64,000 bases of DNA, from the NCBI RefSeq assembly GCF_029945535.1, contig NZ_JAQSCU010000018.1, forward strand, positions 181,340-245,339. Reading direction: 5' to 3'. The stretch comes from Methylotenera sp. GTDB taxonomy: Bacteria; Pseudomonadota; Gammaproteobacteria; Burkholderiales; Methylophilaceae. Positions within the stretch are counted from its first letter, which is position 1; every line of letters starts with the position of its first letter. A model generated the notes under the pieces. It was given only the letters and a program-made list of their open reading frames with translations, did no database searches and was not told where the DNA came from. Shown here piece by piece: positions 36,739 through 45,822 of this stretch. Made by a program: the position numbers and the translations under genes.

Positions 36739-37119
36739 TTAGAACCTAAAAATCGTCCACTTAGGAATACTTAAAGGCTGACTTGGGCCATCGTTCACCC
36801 AACCGCCATTTTGATCTTCTTTATGCATGTAATAAGGTACGCCGTGCGCGGGCGTAATTTTCATCATGTAAAGCTGACCGTTAATGCGATACTCTTCAAT
36901 GGTCTCACCTTTTTTCTTGATGATAGTGATCTGTGGCTCGTCGGCATTATCTTCGTTAGTCATCGCAGGTGGTGGAATATCTTCTAATGGCTGCAAATCT
37001 GCAGGTGGTGTTTTGGCTTTCGATATTTCCGCAGCAGCCAATGACGGCAGTTGCGCCACACCCAACACTAGCAAAAATGCTACATTTTTCCAGATAATAC
37101 TCTTAGAGATCTTACGCAT
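36739..37119 (-). CDS. DUF2782 exported protein
   Basis: 126 residues from ATG 37119 (MRKISKS); an ATG seven codons earlier is less likely. Signal peptide (about 1-30), a Pro-rich linker, then a compact domain (ITIIKKKGETIEEYRINGQLYMMKITPAHGVPYY) of the DUF2782 type, which in Betaproteobacteria usually neighbours thrB and polA as here. Function unknown. Confidence 0.85.
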   Translation of the reverse strand: MRKISKSIIWKNVAFLLVLGVAQLPSLAAAEISKAKTPPADLQPLEDIPPPAMTNEDNADEPQITIIKKKGETIEEYRINGQLYMMKITPAHGVPYYMHKEDQNGGWVNDGPSQPLSIPKWTIFRF

Positions 37120-37200
37120 GGCCTGACACCTATTCTTCAAAATTGAATCGAAACCTGATGTGTTGATTTTAGCAAATTACACACCAATATAACGCATTTA

Positions 37201-37929
37201 CTATAAATAAAGCTGCACGCGCTCTTCATCCGCAGACAATTTAAATCCACGTGTTTCATAATGTTTGAATATCGCCTCGACGACCGCTTTGGGCTCATCA
37301 ATCACTTGGATTAAATCTAAATCATCAGCCGAAATCATTTTTTCATCGACTAAAGTCGTTTTAATCCAATCCACCAAGCCACGCCAGAATACCTCACCTA
37401 CCAAAATAATCGGCATTTTCAAGCTCTTGCCAGTTTGCACTAAGGTAATGGCCTCCATTACTTCATCTAGCGTGCCAAAGCCGCCTGGCATCACCACATA
37501 AGCGCTGGCATACTTTACAAACATCACTTTACGCATGAAAAAATGCTTAAAATTCTGGCTAATATCTTGATAGGAATTACCCGTTTGCTCATGAGGCAAC
37601 TCAATATTCAGGCCGATGCTGGGCGACTTGCCGGCGAACGCACCTTTGTTAGCAGCCTCCATAATGCCCGGGCCGCCGCCTGAAATCACGCTAAAACCCG
37701 CGTCACTTAGCAAGCGTGCAATTTCTTCAGTAAGCTTGTAATAAGGATGGTCAACCGGCGTACGCGCGCTACCAAAAATTGAAACCGCTGGGGTAATTTC
37801 TTTCAGGCGCTCCGTAGCATCCACGAATTCTGCCATAATCTCGAATGCATGCCATGACTCATGGCCAGTTTGATGTTGCCCACGTACGTCCGGATCGGCA
37901 AGTTTTGGAATTTTTTTTGTAATCGACAT
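37201..37929 (-). CDS. LOG-family nucleotide phosphoribohydrolase
   Basis: 242 residues with the LOG signature: SGGGPGIMEAANKGAF and PGGFGTLDEVMEA, the PGGxGTxxE motif that binds the phosphoribosyl group. Plant and bacterial LOG proteins cleave cytokinin riboside 5'-monophosphates; PpnN-type relatives cleave other nucleotide monophosphates. Substrate here is open. Divergent from polA. Confidence 0.92.
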   Translation of the reverse strand: MSITKKIPKLADPDVRGQHQTGHESWHAFEIMAEFVDATERLKEITPAVSIFGSARTPVDHPYYKLTEEIARLLSDAGFSVISGGGPGIMEAANKGAFAGKSPSIGLNIELPHEQTGNSYQDISQNFKHFFMRKVMFVKYASAYVVMPGGFGTLDEVMEAITLVQTGKSLKMPIILVGEVFWRGLVDWIKTTLVDEKMISADDLDLIQVIDEPKAVVEAIFKHYETRGFKLSADEERVQLYL

Positions 37930-38100
37930 AATCTAACTTTCTTAATTTCGCCTTCTTAGTTTTATTTTTTACCTTAAAAATTCAAAGGTTTAAGTGAGGC
38001 TAGGCGCAAAACTTTTTTAAGACGAGCCGCATATGTATTATTATGCAAGCGGCTTTAAAAAGTTGGCAACAACGCATCACGACAACCTTTGGATTTTTAT

Positions 38101-40887
38101 ATGAAAACTTTGTTATTAGTTGATGGTTCATCTTACCTGTATCGTGCTTTTCACGCTATGCCTGACTTACGAAATAGCCAAAATGAGCCCACCGGTGCAA
38201 TACAAGGTGTGCTCAATATGTTGCGCCGTTTACACAAAGATTACCCTAGTGATTATAGTGCCTGCGTTTTTGATGCCAAAGGCAAAACTTTTCGTGATGA
38301 TATTTATGCAGAATACAAAGCGAATCGCGCCAGCATGCCTGATGATTTACGTTTGCAAATTGAGCCGCTGCATGAAGCGATTAAAGCCATGGGTTGGCCG
38401 CTTATTGTGGAATCTGGGGTAGAGGCGGATGACGTGATTGGCGCATTGGCGAAACAAGCAGAGCGCGAAGGCATTAGAACGATTATTTCAACTGGCGATA
38501 AAGATATTTCACAGCTGGTGAATGAACACATCACCGTGGTAAACACTATGCGCGATGCCTTTAGACGTACCGATGACGTACTAGATATTGCTGGCGTTGA
38601 AAATAAATTCGGCATTCCGCCTAGCCTAATGGTTGATTACCTAGTGTTGATTGGCGATACATCGGACAACGTGCCCGGCGTCGAAAAAGTCGGCCCAAAA
38701 ACCGCTGTTAAATGGTTAAAAGAATATGGCTCATTAGATAACATCGTCGCCAATGCCGATAAAATCACAGGTAAAGTGGGTGAAAATCTACGCGCTGCGC
38801 TGGGTTGGTTGCCGACTGCACGCGAACTTATCACTATTCGCTGCGATGTGGGCATACAAGAGAATTTAAGCGACCTTTCTCCGCAAGCCATTGATAAAGC
38901 CAAACTTGCTGAACTATTTGACCGCTTTGAATTTAAAAGCTGGCGCCGTGAACTTGAAAACATGCAAGATAATGCGCCCGTGCCTACTTCAGGCAACGTG
39001 ACTGCAAAATTTCCAACTTCGCAAATTCAGCCTATGCAAACTGCGGATATGTTTGCAGTCACACAATTTACAGCTGACACCAGCCGCAACTTTGAGACCA
39101 TTTTAACAAATGAGCAACTAGGCAGTTGGCTGGCAAAACTACAAACTGCCAAATTGATGTGCTTCGATACCGAGACCACCTCACTAGATCCAATGACGGC
39201 TAAAATCGTCGGTATGTCCTTTAGCGTAGAAGCTGGTTGCGCAGCTTACTTACCACTTAAACATGATTATTTTGATGCGCCAGAGCAATTAGATTTTGCT
39301 GAAACGCTAGCGAAAATTAAGCCTATTTTAGAAAATCCAGACATTAAAAAAGTCGGACAAAATTTTAAATATGATCAACATGTTTTAGCTAATCACGGCA
39401 TAGCGCTCAATGGCATTGCGCATGACACCATGCTTGAATCTTACGTATTTGAATCGCACAAAACCCATGGCATGGATGCACTCGCCGAACGCCATTTAGG
39501 CATACAAACCATCTCATTTGAAGAAGTCGCAGGCAAGGGCGCAAAACAAGTCACGTTTAACCAAGTGACGGTAGAAGTAGCAAGCGAATACGCCGCAGAA
39601 GATGCCGATATTACGCTGCAATTACACCAAGCCATGTACCCACAAATCAGTACAGATGCGAAGCTAGATTTTATTTATAGCCAAATTGAAATGCCAAGCT
39701 CGCAGATTTTATTCACCATAGAGCGTAATGGCGTGCTGATAGACCGCGACATGCTGAATATTCAAAGTAATGAAATTGGCGCAAAACTGGTGGCGTTAGA
39801 AAACCAAGCCTACGAGCTTGCTGGGCAGCCTTTTAACTTAGGCTCGCCTAAACAACTGCAAGAGATTTTGTTTGATAAGCTTGGCATTAAACCGACCAAA
39901 AAAACGCCATCTGGCGCCCCTAGTACCGATGAGGACGTATTGCAAGAGCTCGCCTTAGATCACCCGCTACCCAAAGTGTTATTGGAATATCGCGGCTTGG
40001 CAAAACTCAAATCCACCTACACCGATAAACTGCCAAAAATGATTAACGCGCAAACAGGTCGCGTGCATACCAGCTATAACCAAGCGGTGGCGATTACTGG
40101 CAGACTAGCGAGTTCAGACCCGAACTTGCAGAACATTCCTGTGCGCTCGGCAGAAGGCCGCCGTATTCGCGAAGCATTTATTGCGCCAAAAGGCAGCCAT
40201 ATTGTTTCTGCCGATTACTCACAAATCGAACTGCGCATCATGGCGCATCTATCTAAAGATGAAGGCATGCTAACCGCCTTCGCCAAGAATGAAGATATTC
40301 ACCGCCACACAGCAGCCGAAATTTTTGGCGTAGAACGCGAAAACGTAGACAGCGAGCAGCGCCGATACGCCAAAGTCATTAACTTTGGTTTGATATATGG
40401 CATGAGCGCATTCGGCCTAGCGCAAAACCTCAACATAGAGCGCGGCGCTGCGGCGAGCTATATAGAACGCTACTTCGCCCGCTACCCCGGCGTGCGCGAA
40501 TACATGCAAAACACCCGAGAAATCGCCAAACAAAAGGGCTATGTAGAAACCTACTTCGGCCGCAGATTATGGGTACCAGAAATCAACAGCCCTAATGGCA
40601 CCAGAAGAGCCGGCGCTGAACGTGCTGCCATCAACGCGCCGATGCAAGGCACTGCGGCGGACTTGATTAAACTAGCGATGATTGCCGTAGATAAATGGTT
40701 GCGAGATGAAAAACTACAGACAAAACTCATCATGCAAGTACACGATGAATTGGTGCTAGAAGTGCCAGACAGTGAGCTTGAATTAGTAAAACAAAGACTG
40801 CCAGAGTTAATGCAGAATGTGGCTAAGTTGGATGTGCCCTTATTAGCTGAGGTTGGGGTTGGTAGTAATTGGGAAAGTGCGCATTAA
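38101..40887 (+). CDS. polA: DNA polymerase I
   Basis: 928 residues from ATG 38101; an in-frame TTG at 38089 is open but less likely. All three parts are present: 5'-nuclease (LLVDGSSYLYRAFHAM, VIGDTSDNVPGVEKVGPKTA written with L before I in the source), 3'-5' proofreading exonuclease with intact acidic residues (CFDTETTSLDP), and polymerase motifs A (SADYSQIELRIMAHLS), B (RRYAKVINFGLIYGMSAFGL) and C (MQVHDELVLEV). Repair and Okazaki-fragment maturation. Followed by a bidirectional terminator. Confidence 0.97.
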   Translation: MKTLLLVDGSSYLYRAFHAMPDLRNSQNEPTGAIQGVLNMLRRLHKDYPSDYSACVFDAKGKTFRDDIYAEYKANRASMPDDLRLQIEPLHEAIKAMGWPLIVESGVEADDVIGALAKQAEREGIRTIISTGDKDISQLVNEHITVVNTMRDAFRRTDDVLDIAGVENKFGIPPSLMVDYLVLIGDTSDNVPGVEKVGPKTAVKWLKEYGSLDNIVANADKITGKVGENLRAALGWLPTARELITIRCDVGIQENLSDLSPQAIDKAKLAELFDRFEFKSWRRELENMQDNAPVPTSGNVTAKFPTSQIQPMQTADMFAVTQFTADTSRNFETILTNEQLGSWLAKLQTAKLMCFDTETTSLDPMTAKIVGMSFSVEAGCAAYLPLKHDYFDAPEQLDFAETLAKIKPILENPDIKKVGQNFKYDQHVLANHGIALNGIAHDTMLESYVFESHKTHGMDALAERHLGIQTISFEEVAGKGAKQVTFNQVTVEVASEYAAEDADITLQLHQAMYPQISTDAKLDFIYSQIEMPSSQILFTIERNGVLIDRDMLNIQSNEIGAKLVALENQAYELAGQPFNLGSPKQLQEILFDKLGIKPTKKTPSGAPSTDEDVLQELALDHPLPKVLLEYRGLAKLKSTYTDKLPKMINAQTGRVHTSYNQAVAITGRLASSDPNLQNIPVRSAEGRRIREAFIAPKGSHIVSADYSQIELRIMAHLSKDEGMLTAFAKNEDIHRHTAAEIFGVERENVDSEQRRYAKVINFGLIYGMSAFGLAQNLNIERGAAASYIERYFARYPGVREYMQNTREIAKQKGYVETYFGRRLWVPEINSPNGTRRAGAERAAINAPMQGTAADLIKLAMIAVDKWLRDEKLQTKLIMQVHDELVLEVPDSELELVKQRLPELMQNVAKLDVPLLAEVGVGSNWESAH

Positions 40888-40914
40888 GTAATTAACTCTA
40901 AATGCATACAATAC

Positions 40915-40943
40915 AAAAAGCCCATTCGATGAATGGGCTTTTT
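40915..40943. terminator. Bidirectional terminator between polA and PEP-CTERM gene
   Basis: GCCCATTC (40920-40927) pairs with GAATGGGC (40931-40938) around a 3-nt loop, flanked by AAAAA and TTTTT, so it can end polA on the plus strand and the gene at 40997 on the minus strand. Confidence 0.9.
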
Positions 40944-40996
40944 GTACTTACATGCATGCGTAACTTAGCTGATTAACAGCTTAACCAGTCCTAGAG

Positions 40997-41731
40997 CTAT
41001 GCAGATTTACGACGACGAGCAACACATCCGATTAAACCCAAACCAGCTAACAACAAAGCATAAGTTTCTGGCTCAGGAACTGCTGATACACTCACGAGTG
41101 TAAAATCTGACTGCGGGTTTGCACCGTGCGGTATATCAAATGACAAACCTATAACACGTTGATTACCAAATGCGTTGTTAATACTCCAGACACCACCATC
41201 TGCACTTACATTTGAAAACGACCCTAAGCCAGTCCAAATTGCTGTTGTAGCGCCGGTCGCTGTAAATTGATAGCTAGCTGAACCACCACCAAAGAAAGTC
41301 GCGGTAATTTGCGCTGTTTCATTAAAACCAGAAGGACCTGCAATAGAGACCAATGAACCCAAAGTTAGGTTAGTAATGTAGATACCATTAGAGAAAGTTG
41401 CACTAATAGATTCAGCATGGTCAATCTCTTTACTGCCATTCGCACGTCCACCTACACCAGCTCCAGTAATACCATCCACAGTGCTATAGGCAAATGCGCC
41501 GTTATTTGAATTACCTACATTGGCTGTAAATGTAGTAGCGATATCACCAAGAAAAGTAGTTGAATAAGAATGATTACCTGCACCAAAGTTATCAGCGTAA
41601 ATAGTGTTGAAGGTATTTGCTGTTGGCGTGAAAGCCGGCACTATTACTGCTGGTGCTTTTGCATTGGCTAACACTGATGTACTTACTAGTACGGCCAATA
41701 AAGCAACTTGTATTAATTGACGCATTTTCAT
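40997..41731 (-). CDS. PEP-CTERM sorting-domain exported protein
   Basis: 244 residues: signal peptide (about 1-25), a Gly/Ser/Thr/Asn-rich beta-type body, and a C-terminal PEP-CTERM tail (VPEPETYALLLAGLGL, then a Cys-containing helix end and RRRK). The tail is cut by an exosortase, EpsH/XrtA type, in strains that make exopolysaccharide; no exosortase gene is in the window. Function of the body unknown. Confidence 0.92.
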   Translation of the reverse strand: MKMRQLIQVALLAVLVSTSVLANAKAPAVIVPAFTPTANTFNTIYADNFGAGNHSYSTTFLGDIATTFTANVGNSNNGAFAYSTVDGITGAGVGGRANGSKEIDHAESISATFSNGIYITNLTLGSLVSIAGPSGFNETAQITATFFGGGSASYQFTATGATTAIWTGLGSFSNVSADGGVWSINNAFGNQRVIGLSFDIPHGANPQSDFTLVSVSAVPEPETYALLLAGLGLIGCVARRRKSA

Positions 41732-41912
41732 AATTGTCTCTATATTTTAATATTGAATAACTGATTCAGTTAGATAAAGCTTGATGCTTAACTTTAGTTT
41801 TGTGCGCGCATCATACTTAATTAAATCGATTCAACAATAGCCCATTAGTACTAACGGATTAAGTATGCTGAGCTTGAACCCACACATAGCTGACCTTGCA
41901 ATACTCCACCGC

Positions 41913-41933
41913 GTGGGCAAACAAGTTGCCCAC
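41913..41933. repeat. REP-like palindrome
   Basis: GTGGGCAA (41913-41920) and TTGCCCAC (41926-41933) form a perfect 8-bp stem with a 5-nt loop; flanks CCACCGC and CCCTAC resemble common interspersed repeats. It lies in the 278-nt gap 41732-42009, where no gene was found. Confidence 0.55.
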
Positions 41934-41964
41934 CCTACCAATCCAGCTAGTTACCAAAAGCAAA

Positions 41965-41984
41965 ACGGGAGCCGAAGCCCCCGT
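41965..41984 (-). terminator. Terminator with tetraloop after PEP-CTERM remnant
   Basis: On the minus strand an 8-bp stem (41977-41984 with 41965-41972, one G-T pair) with a TTCG loop is followed by TTTTGCTTTT. It stands 25 nt after the stop of the remnant at 42010, indicating that this was once a transcribed gene. Confidence 0.75.
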
Positions 41985-42009
41985 CATCATCACCAAACTT
42001 AGACTTTAA

Positions 42010-42339
42010 TTAAGCCTGACCTTCTTTTCTACGTCGCGCCATATAACCCATGAAGCCCAACCCAGCTAAGAACATGGCGTAAGTTTCTGGCTCTGGAACT
42101 GGAGATTTAACTTGTTCTAACGAGCCGACAGTGAAATTATCAAATACAAAAGCATCGCTTCCATTAAATGCAGCAACTGGATTACTAAATGTTAGGCTCA
42201 ACTCGCCTCTGGTTTCGTAGCTCGATGAAAGATATTCACCGCCTAATGCATTAAGATCAATAAAAGCTAATGTTACAAATCTAAACTTCCCCCATACGCC
42301 AAAAGTACTATAAAAATCTGTGGCTAAGTAATTTCTCTG
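42010..42339 (-). pseudogene. 5'-truncated PEP-CTERM protein gene
   Basis: The minus-strand frame is open from 42339 to the stop at 42010 (109 codons) and reads like the C-terminal half of a PEP-CTERM protein: a segment with TLAFIDLNALGGEYLSSS, then LTFSNPVAAFNGSDAFVFDNFTV and the tail VPEPETYAMFLAGLGF with RRRK. A TGA at 42340-42342 ends the frame upstream, there is no ATG in it, and only a TTG at 42201 could start a 63-residue piece without signal peptide. Signal peptide and N-terminal half are gone. Sequencing error cannot be excluded, but no continuation was found in other frames. Confidence 0.75.
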
Positions 42340-42467
42340 TCATTTATGGCATGCATCATAGGCACTGCTAATACCTCAATGTCGTTCACTGTTACTCGTA
42401 TCGTGCTTGGTTATTTATAGATATTTAATGGGACGGCATTTATTCAATAAGTGCGTTTGGAGAATTT

Positions 42468-43238
42468 ATGATTAAGATTAAGAAAATTCCTGCAGCTTTG
42501 ATGCTGTTAGGTTTAAGTGCAGCTTCACTACCCTCATTCTCTGCTGAGTTAATACAAAACGGCGGTTTTGAATCAAATGGCGCTGATGTGTATAGCATCA
42601 ACTCATGGAACACTGCAGAAGACGGTATTTTAGGATCTGTTTTGGTAGAAAACGATACGGTGACTGATGCAAGTGGTCGCAACACGGTTGGCGCGGCTAG
42701 CGGCAATTATTATGGCTTGTTAGATTCTGCTGCGCCAAGCAACCAAGCTTTATATCAAACATTTAGTACGGGCGCTGTAAGCTCGGCAACGCTTACATTT
42801 CAAATGTTTGTCAACAATCAAAGTGCTAATGGAACGCAAATCAATGCTTCTGGACTCGATTACACTACAGGCGGTAGTTTTGACTCAAATCAGCACGTAC
42901 GTGTTGATTTGTTAAGTGCTGGCGCTAACGTATTTTCAACCAACAGTGCCGACATCTTGCAAAGTTTGTATTTGGGCGGCTCAAACGGTAACAGTGTGAT
43001 TGGTGGTGATATTGCCAATCCATATCTAAGTTACTCATTCAATCTATCAAACACGCTTGCTGCAGGCGGATCTTACACACTGCGTTTTTCTAGCGTGACA
43101 AATGAAGGACAAATGCAATTGGGTATCGACAACGTTAGCTTGTCTGTCACTCCGGTGCCTGAACCTGACACTTATGCCATGTTGCTATCTGGCCTTGGTT
43201 TAATGGGTTTTGTCGCGCGTCGCCGTACTAAAGCTTAA
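42468..43238 (+). CDS. PEP-CTERM sorting-domain exported protein
   Basis: 256 residues: signal peptide (about 1-26), a body starting LIQNGGFESNGADVYSINSWNTA, the pattern of carbohydrate-binding-like PEP-CTERM proteins, with IDNVSL before the tail, and a C-terminal VPEPDTYAMLLSGLGL followed by RRR. Ribosome site TTTGGAGAA precedes the ATG. Alkaline phosphatase follows after 34 nt in the same direction, so both are probably on one transcript. A single CTGTCAT (42337-42343) upstream equals a Pho-box half-site but has no partner. Confidence 0.92.
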   Translation: MIKIKKIPAALMLLGLSAASLPSFSAELIQNGGFESNGADVYSINSWNTAEDGILGSVLVENDTVTDASGRNTVGAASGNYYGLLDSAAPSNQALYQTFSTGAVSSATLTFQMFVNNQSANGTQINASGLDYTTGGSFDSNQHVRVDLLSAGANVFSTNSADILQSLYLGGSNGNSVIGGDIANPYLSYSFNLSNTLAAGGSYTLRFSSVTNEGQMQLGIDNVSLSVTPVPEPDTYAMLLSGLGLMGFVARRRTKA

Positions 43239-43272
43239 TACCAATTACAATATATTTAAGGGAGCAATACCA

Positions 43273-44811
43273 ATGAAACAATTAACTTTAAAGGCAACAA
43301 CGCTTGCCGTGATGATGACTTTTGCCACACCATTTGCTTTTGCCGAAGATGCAAACACTTGGTTAAATGATGGCGCTGCTTCACTTGCCGCAGCTAAAAA
43401 ATTAGTACCAAACGTTAAGCGCGCTAAAAACGTGATTTTATTTGTAGGCGACGGTATGGGTATTTCTACCATTACTGCAGCGCGTATTTTTGAAGGTCAG
43501 CAAAAAGGTTTAGATGGCGAGCGCAACAAATTAGCCTTTGAAAAACTACCTTATGTGGCTTTATCAAAAACCTACTCTGCTAACCAACAAACGTCTGATT
43601 CCGCACCAACCATGACGGCAATTGTTTCTGGCGTAAAAACCAATGATGGTGAGTTATCTATCAATCAATCTGTTGTGCGTTCAGAGCCAAGCAATGTTGT
43701 GATTCAAGCCAATAAAGTAGCCACTATTCTTGAGCAAGCAGAAATCAGTGGCCGCTCAACTGGCGTTGTGACAACAGCACGTTTGACTCATGCAACACCA
43801 GCTGCAACCTATGCACACACGTCTAACCGTGATTGGGAAGCAAATGCTAACTTACCTGCTGCCGCAGTTACTGGTGGCGTTAAAGACATTGCAGCACAAA
43901 TGATTGATAACTTTGGTGCAGGTGCTATTGGTGATGGTTTAGAGGTAGCATTAGGTGGTGGTCGTACTTACTACCTACCAAACACTGCGTTTGACCCAGA
44001 ATATACAACGACTAAGGGTCGCCGTACCGATGGGCGTAATCTAACGACTGAATTTACGACTAAATTCGGTGGTGAATATGTTTGGAATAAAGCGCAGTTT
44101 GAAGCAATTAACCCAGCAACAACTACCAAATTACTAGGTTTGTTTGAGCCTTCACATATGCAATATGATTTTGATCGTCCAGCGGATACTGCTGGCGAGC
44201 CATCATTAGCAGAGATGACGGATAAAGCCATTGATGTATTAAAAAACAATCCAAAAGGTTACTTCTTAATGGTTGAAGGCGGTCGTATTGACCATGCCTC
44301 TCATGCAGGCAACGCTTATCGCACATTAAGCGATGCGGTGGCTTTTTCAGATGCGGTTAAAAAGGCTTTAGAGAAAGTGGATTTAAACGATACATTAGTG
44401 ATTGTAACGGCTGACCATAGCCATACATTAACCATTGCAGGTTACCCTAAACGCGGCAACCCAATTTTAGGTAAAGTGGTTTCACCAGGTAAAACTACAC
44501 CAGATTTAGCCACTGATGGTAAACCGTACACGACTATTGGTTTTGCCAACGGTGTAGGTTATTACCAAGATCAAGCGGGTGACGCAGTGTATAACCAAAC
44601 AGCTCGCGCTGGCCGCATTGAAGATATGACTGCGGTTAATACTGAAGACCCTAACTTCCATCAAGAAGTAACCGTGCCTTTGCAAGGTGGCGAAACTCAC
44701 GCGGGTGAAGATGTTGCGATTTTTGCAGGTGGTCCAAAAGCTTACTTGATGCAAGGTGTTCAAGAGCAAAGTTATATCTACCAAGTAATGAAAGATGCAT
44801 TTGGTTTTTAA
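43273..44811 (+). CDS. Alkaline phosphatase (PhoA superfamily)
   Basis: 512 residues from ATG 43273, set by GGGAG at 43260-43264; the upstream frame overlaps the previous gene. Signal peptide (about 1-24). Metal and catalytic motifs: FVGDGMG, the nucleophile Ser in TSDSAPTMTA, VEGGRIDHASHAG, VTADHSHT and GGETHAGEDV. It hydrolyses phosphomonoesters outside the cytoplasm with zinc and magnesium. Pairing with a PEP-CTERM gene suggests a surface or matrix setting. A strong terminator follows. Confidence 0.94.
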   Translation: MKQLTLKATTLAVMMTFATPFAFAEDANTWLNDGAASLAAAKKLVPNVKRAKNVILFVGDGMGISTITAARIFEGQQKGLDGERNKLAFEKLPYVALSKTYSANQQTSDSAPTMTAIVSGVKTNDGELSINQSVVRSEPSNVVIQANKVATILEQAEISGRSTGVVTTARLTHATPAATYAHTSNRDWEANANLPAAAVTGGVKDIAAQMIDNFGAGAIGDGLEVALGGGRTYYLPNTAFDPEYTTTKGRRTDGRNLTTEFTTKFGGEYVWNKAQFEAINPATTTKLLGLFEPSHMQYDFDRPADTAGEPSLAEMTDKAIDVLKNNPKGYFLMVEGGRIDHASHAGNAYRTLSDAVAFSDAVKKALEKVDLNDTLVIVTADHSHTLTIAGYPKRGNPILGKVVSPGKTTPDLATDGKPYTTIGFANGVGYYQDQAGDAVYNQTARAGRIEDMTAVNTEDPNFHQEVTVPLQGGETHAGEDVAIFAGGPKAYLMQGVQEQSYIYQVMKDAFGF

Positions 44812-44843
44812 TTAAATTGAGTTTATAAAATGTAATCAATTAG

Positions 44844-44872
44844 GGTGGCTTGCGATGCAAGTCACCTTTTTC
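44844..44872 (+). terminator. Rho-independent terminator after alkaline phosphatase
   Basis: GGTGGCTTGC (44844-44853) pairs with GCAAGTCACC (44857-44866), one G-T pair, 3-nt loop, then TTTTTC. Confidence 0.88.
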
Positions 44873-44933
44873 TATTCTCTGGTTTCTATTGCCTAAATAG
44901 TATGGCTAGATGAGCATCACCTAAGGAAAAAGT

Positions 44934-45725
44934 ATGACCGTGTTATTGAAAAATGTGAGTAATTTATTAGGCACCTTAGTGCTATTAGTCAGCACTGTAG
45001 CCTACGCAGAAACTAAGTCTTTGCCTGCATTAGATGCCAAGTTTGAAACAGTACAATGTGCAACACCATGTAAAAAAGCCGTTAAGCGCGATTGGTGGTT
45101 AATGCGTCAATCTGAACAAGTAGAATTGCGCGATTTAGACAGTAAAACTGGTCAACTATCTACTGGAAAATTAGCCAAACGAGGCGAGATTTGGCGACAT
45201 AGCCCAGATGGGAAAACAGGCTATTTATTTTTAATGCATGAAGATAAACGTGCGATTGAATATCTGTTTGATGACCTTAGAGTATTGGGCATCAATGCTG
45301 ATGAAAATCAATGGCAAGTGACTTCTCAACTTATCTCAGACACTGAGCTTGCACGACTGAAGAAATCAAGCGGCAAACCAGTCAATTATGCTGGATATTC
45401 TGCTGAAAGCTATACAGGGACAATCCACGCAGGCACAGTGAATGACGCAAAAGTAAAACTACTTTGGTTACCGGAGCTGCATATTCCAGTGAAAATTGAA
45501 TATACCTACCCAAAGAGTAAAGTCACTATTCAACTACGTCAATTGAACGCAACAGGCAAAGTGCTGACGGCTAAAGAACAAGCGCCCAAAACCACTGAAG
45601 AGGTATTAAATAGTTACCAACAAGTGTATTACACCGACATTGGCGATATGGAACAAAACGATGATGCTAAAGAGTGGCTAGCTAAGGCACAAGGCGCGCC
45701 TGGCTTACATGCGCATCATCATTAA
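44934..45725 (+). CDS. Exported hypothetical protein with His-rich C-terminus
   Basis: 263 residues. Signal peptide (about 1-25, cut near AYA). One CxxxC pair (CATPCKK, near residue 41). The body is mostly beta with a segment that resembles an outer-membrane lipoprotein-sorting fold (VNYAGYSAESYTG, KLLWLPELHIPVKIEYTYP). It ends LHAHHH, a possible metal-binding tail. A ribosome site (AAGGAAAAA) precedes the ATG; the alkaline phosphatase terminator separates it from that gene. I do not recognise the family. Confidence 0.8.
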   Translation: MTVLLKNVSNLLGTLVLLVSTVAYAETKSLPALDAKFETVQCATPCKKAVKRDWWLMRQSEQVELRDLDSKTGQLSTGKLAKRGEIWRHSPDGKTGYLFLMHEDKRAIEYLFDDLRVLGINADENQWQVTSQLISDTELARLKKSSGKPVNYAGYSAESYTGTIHAGTVNDAKVKLLWLPELHIPVKIEYTYPKSKVTIQLRQLNATGKVLTAKEQAPKTTEEVLNSYQQVYYTDIGDMEQNDDAKEWLAKAQGAPGLHAHHH

Positions 45726-45765
45726 TAACTCTAGTACTTATTAATGAAGTAAGTTGCCTTGCTTG

Positions 45766-45796
45766 GGGCTGCAGATACTTAATTTGCAGCTCTTTT
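45766..45796 (+). terminator. Probable terminator after the His-tailed protein gene
   Basis: 45766-45773 pairs with 45785-45792 (8 bp, one G-T pair), 11-nt loop, then TTTT. Stands 41 nt after the stop. Confidence 0.6.
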
Positions 45797-45822
45797 AAGT
45801 GATTTTTTAAATGGCGTTTTAA

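Noticed and set aside
38042-38120. Short frame starting ATG at 38042 that overlaps the polA start
   Set aside because: About 26 codons, out of frame with polA, no ribosome site and no recognisable motif.
42337-42343. CTGTCAT, a Pho-box half-site, upstream of the PEP-CTERM/alkaline phosphatase pair
   Set aside because: No second repeat at 11-nt spacing, so not supported as a PhoB site.
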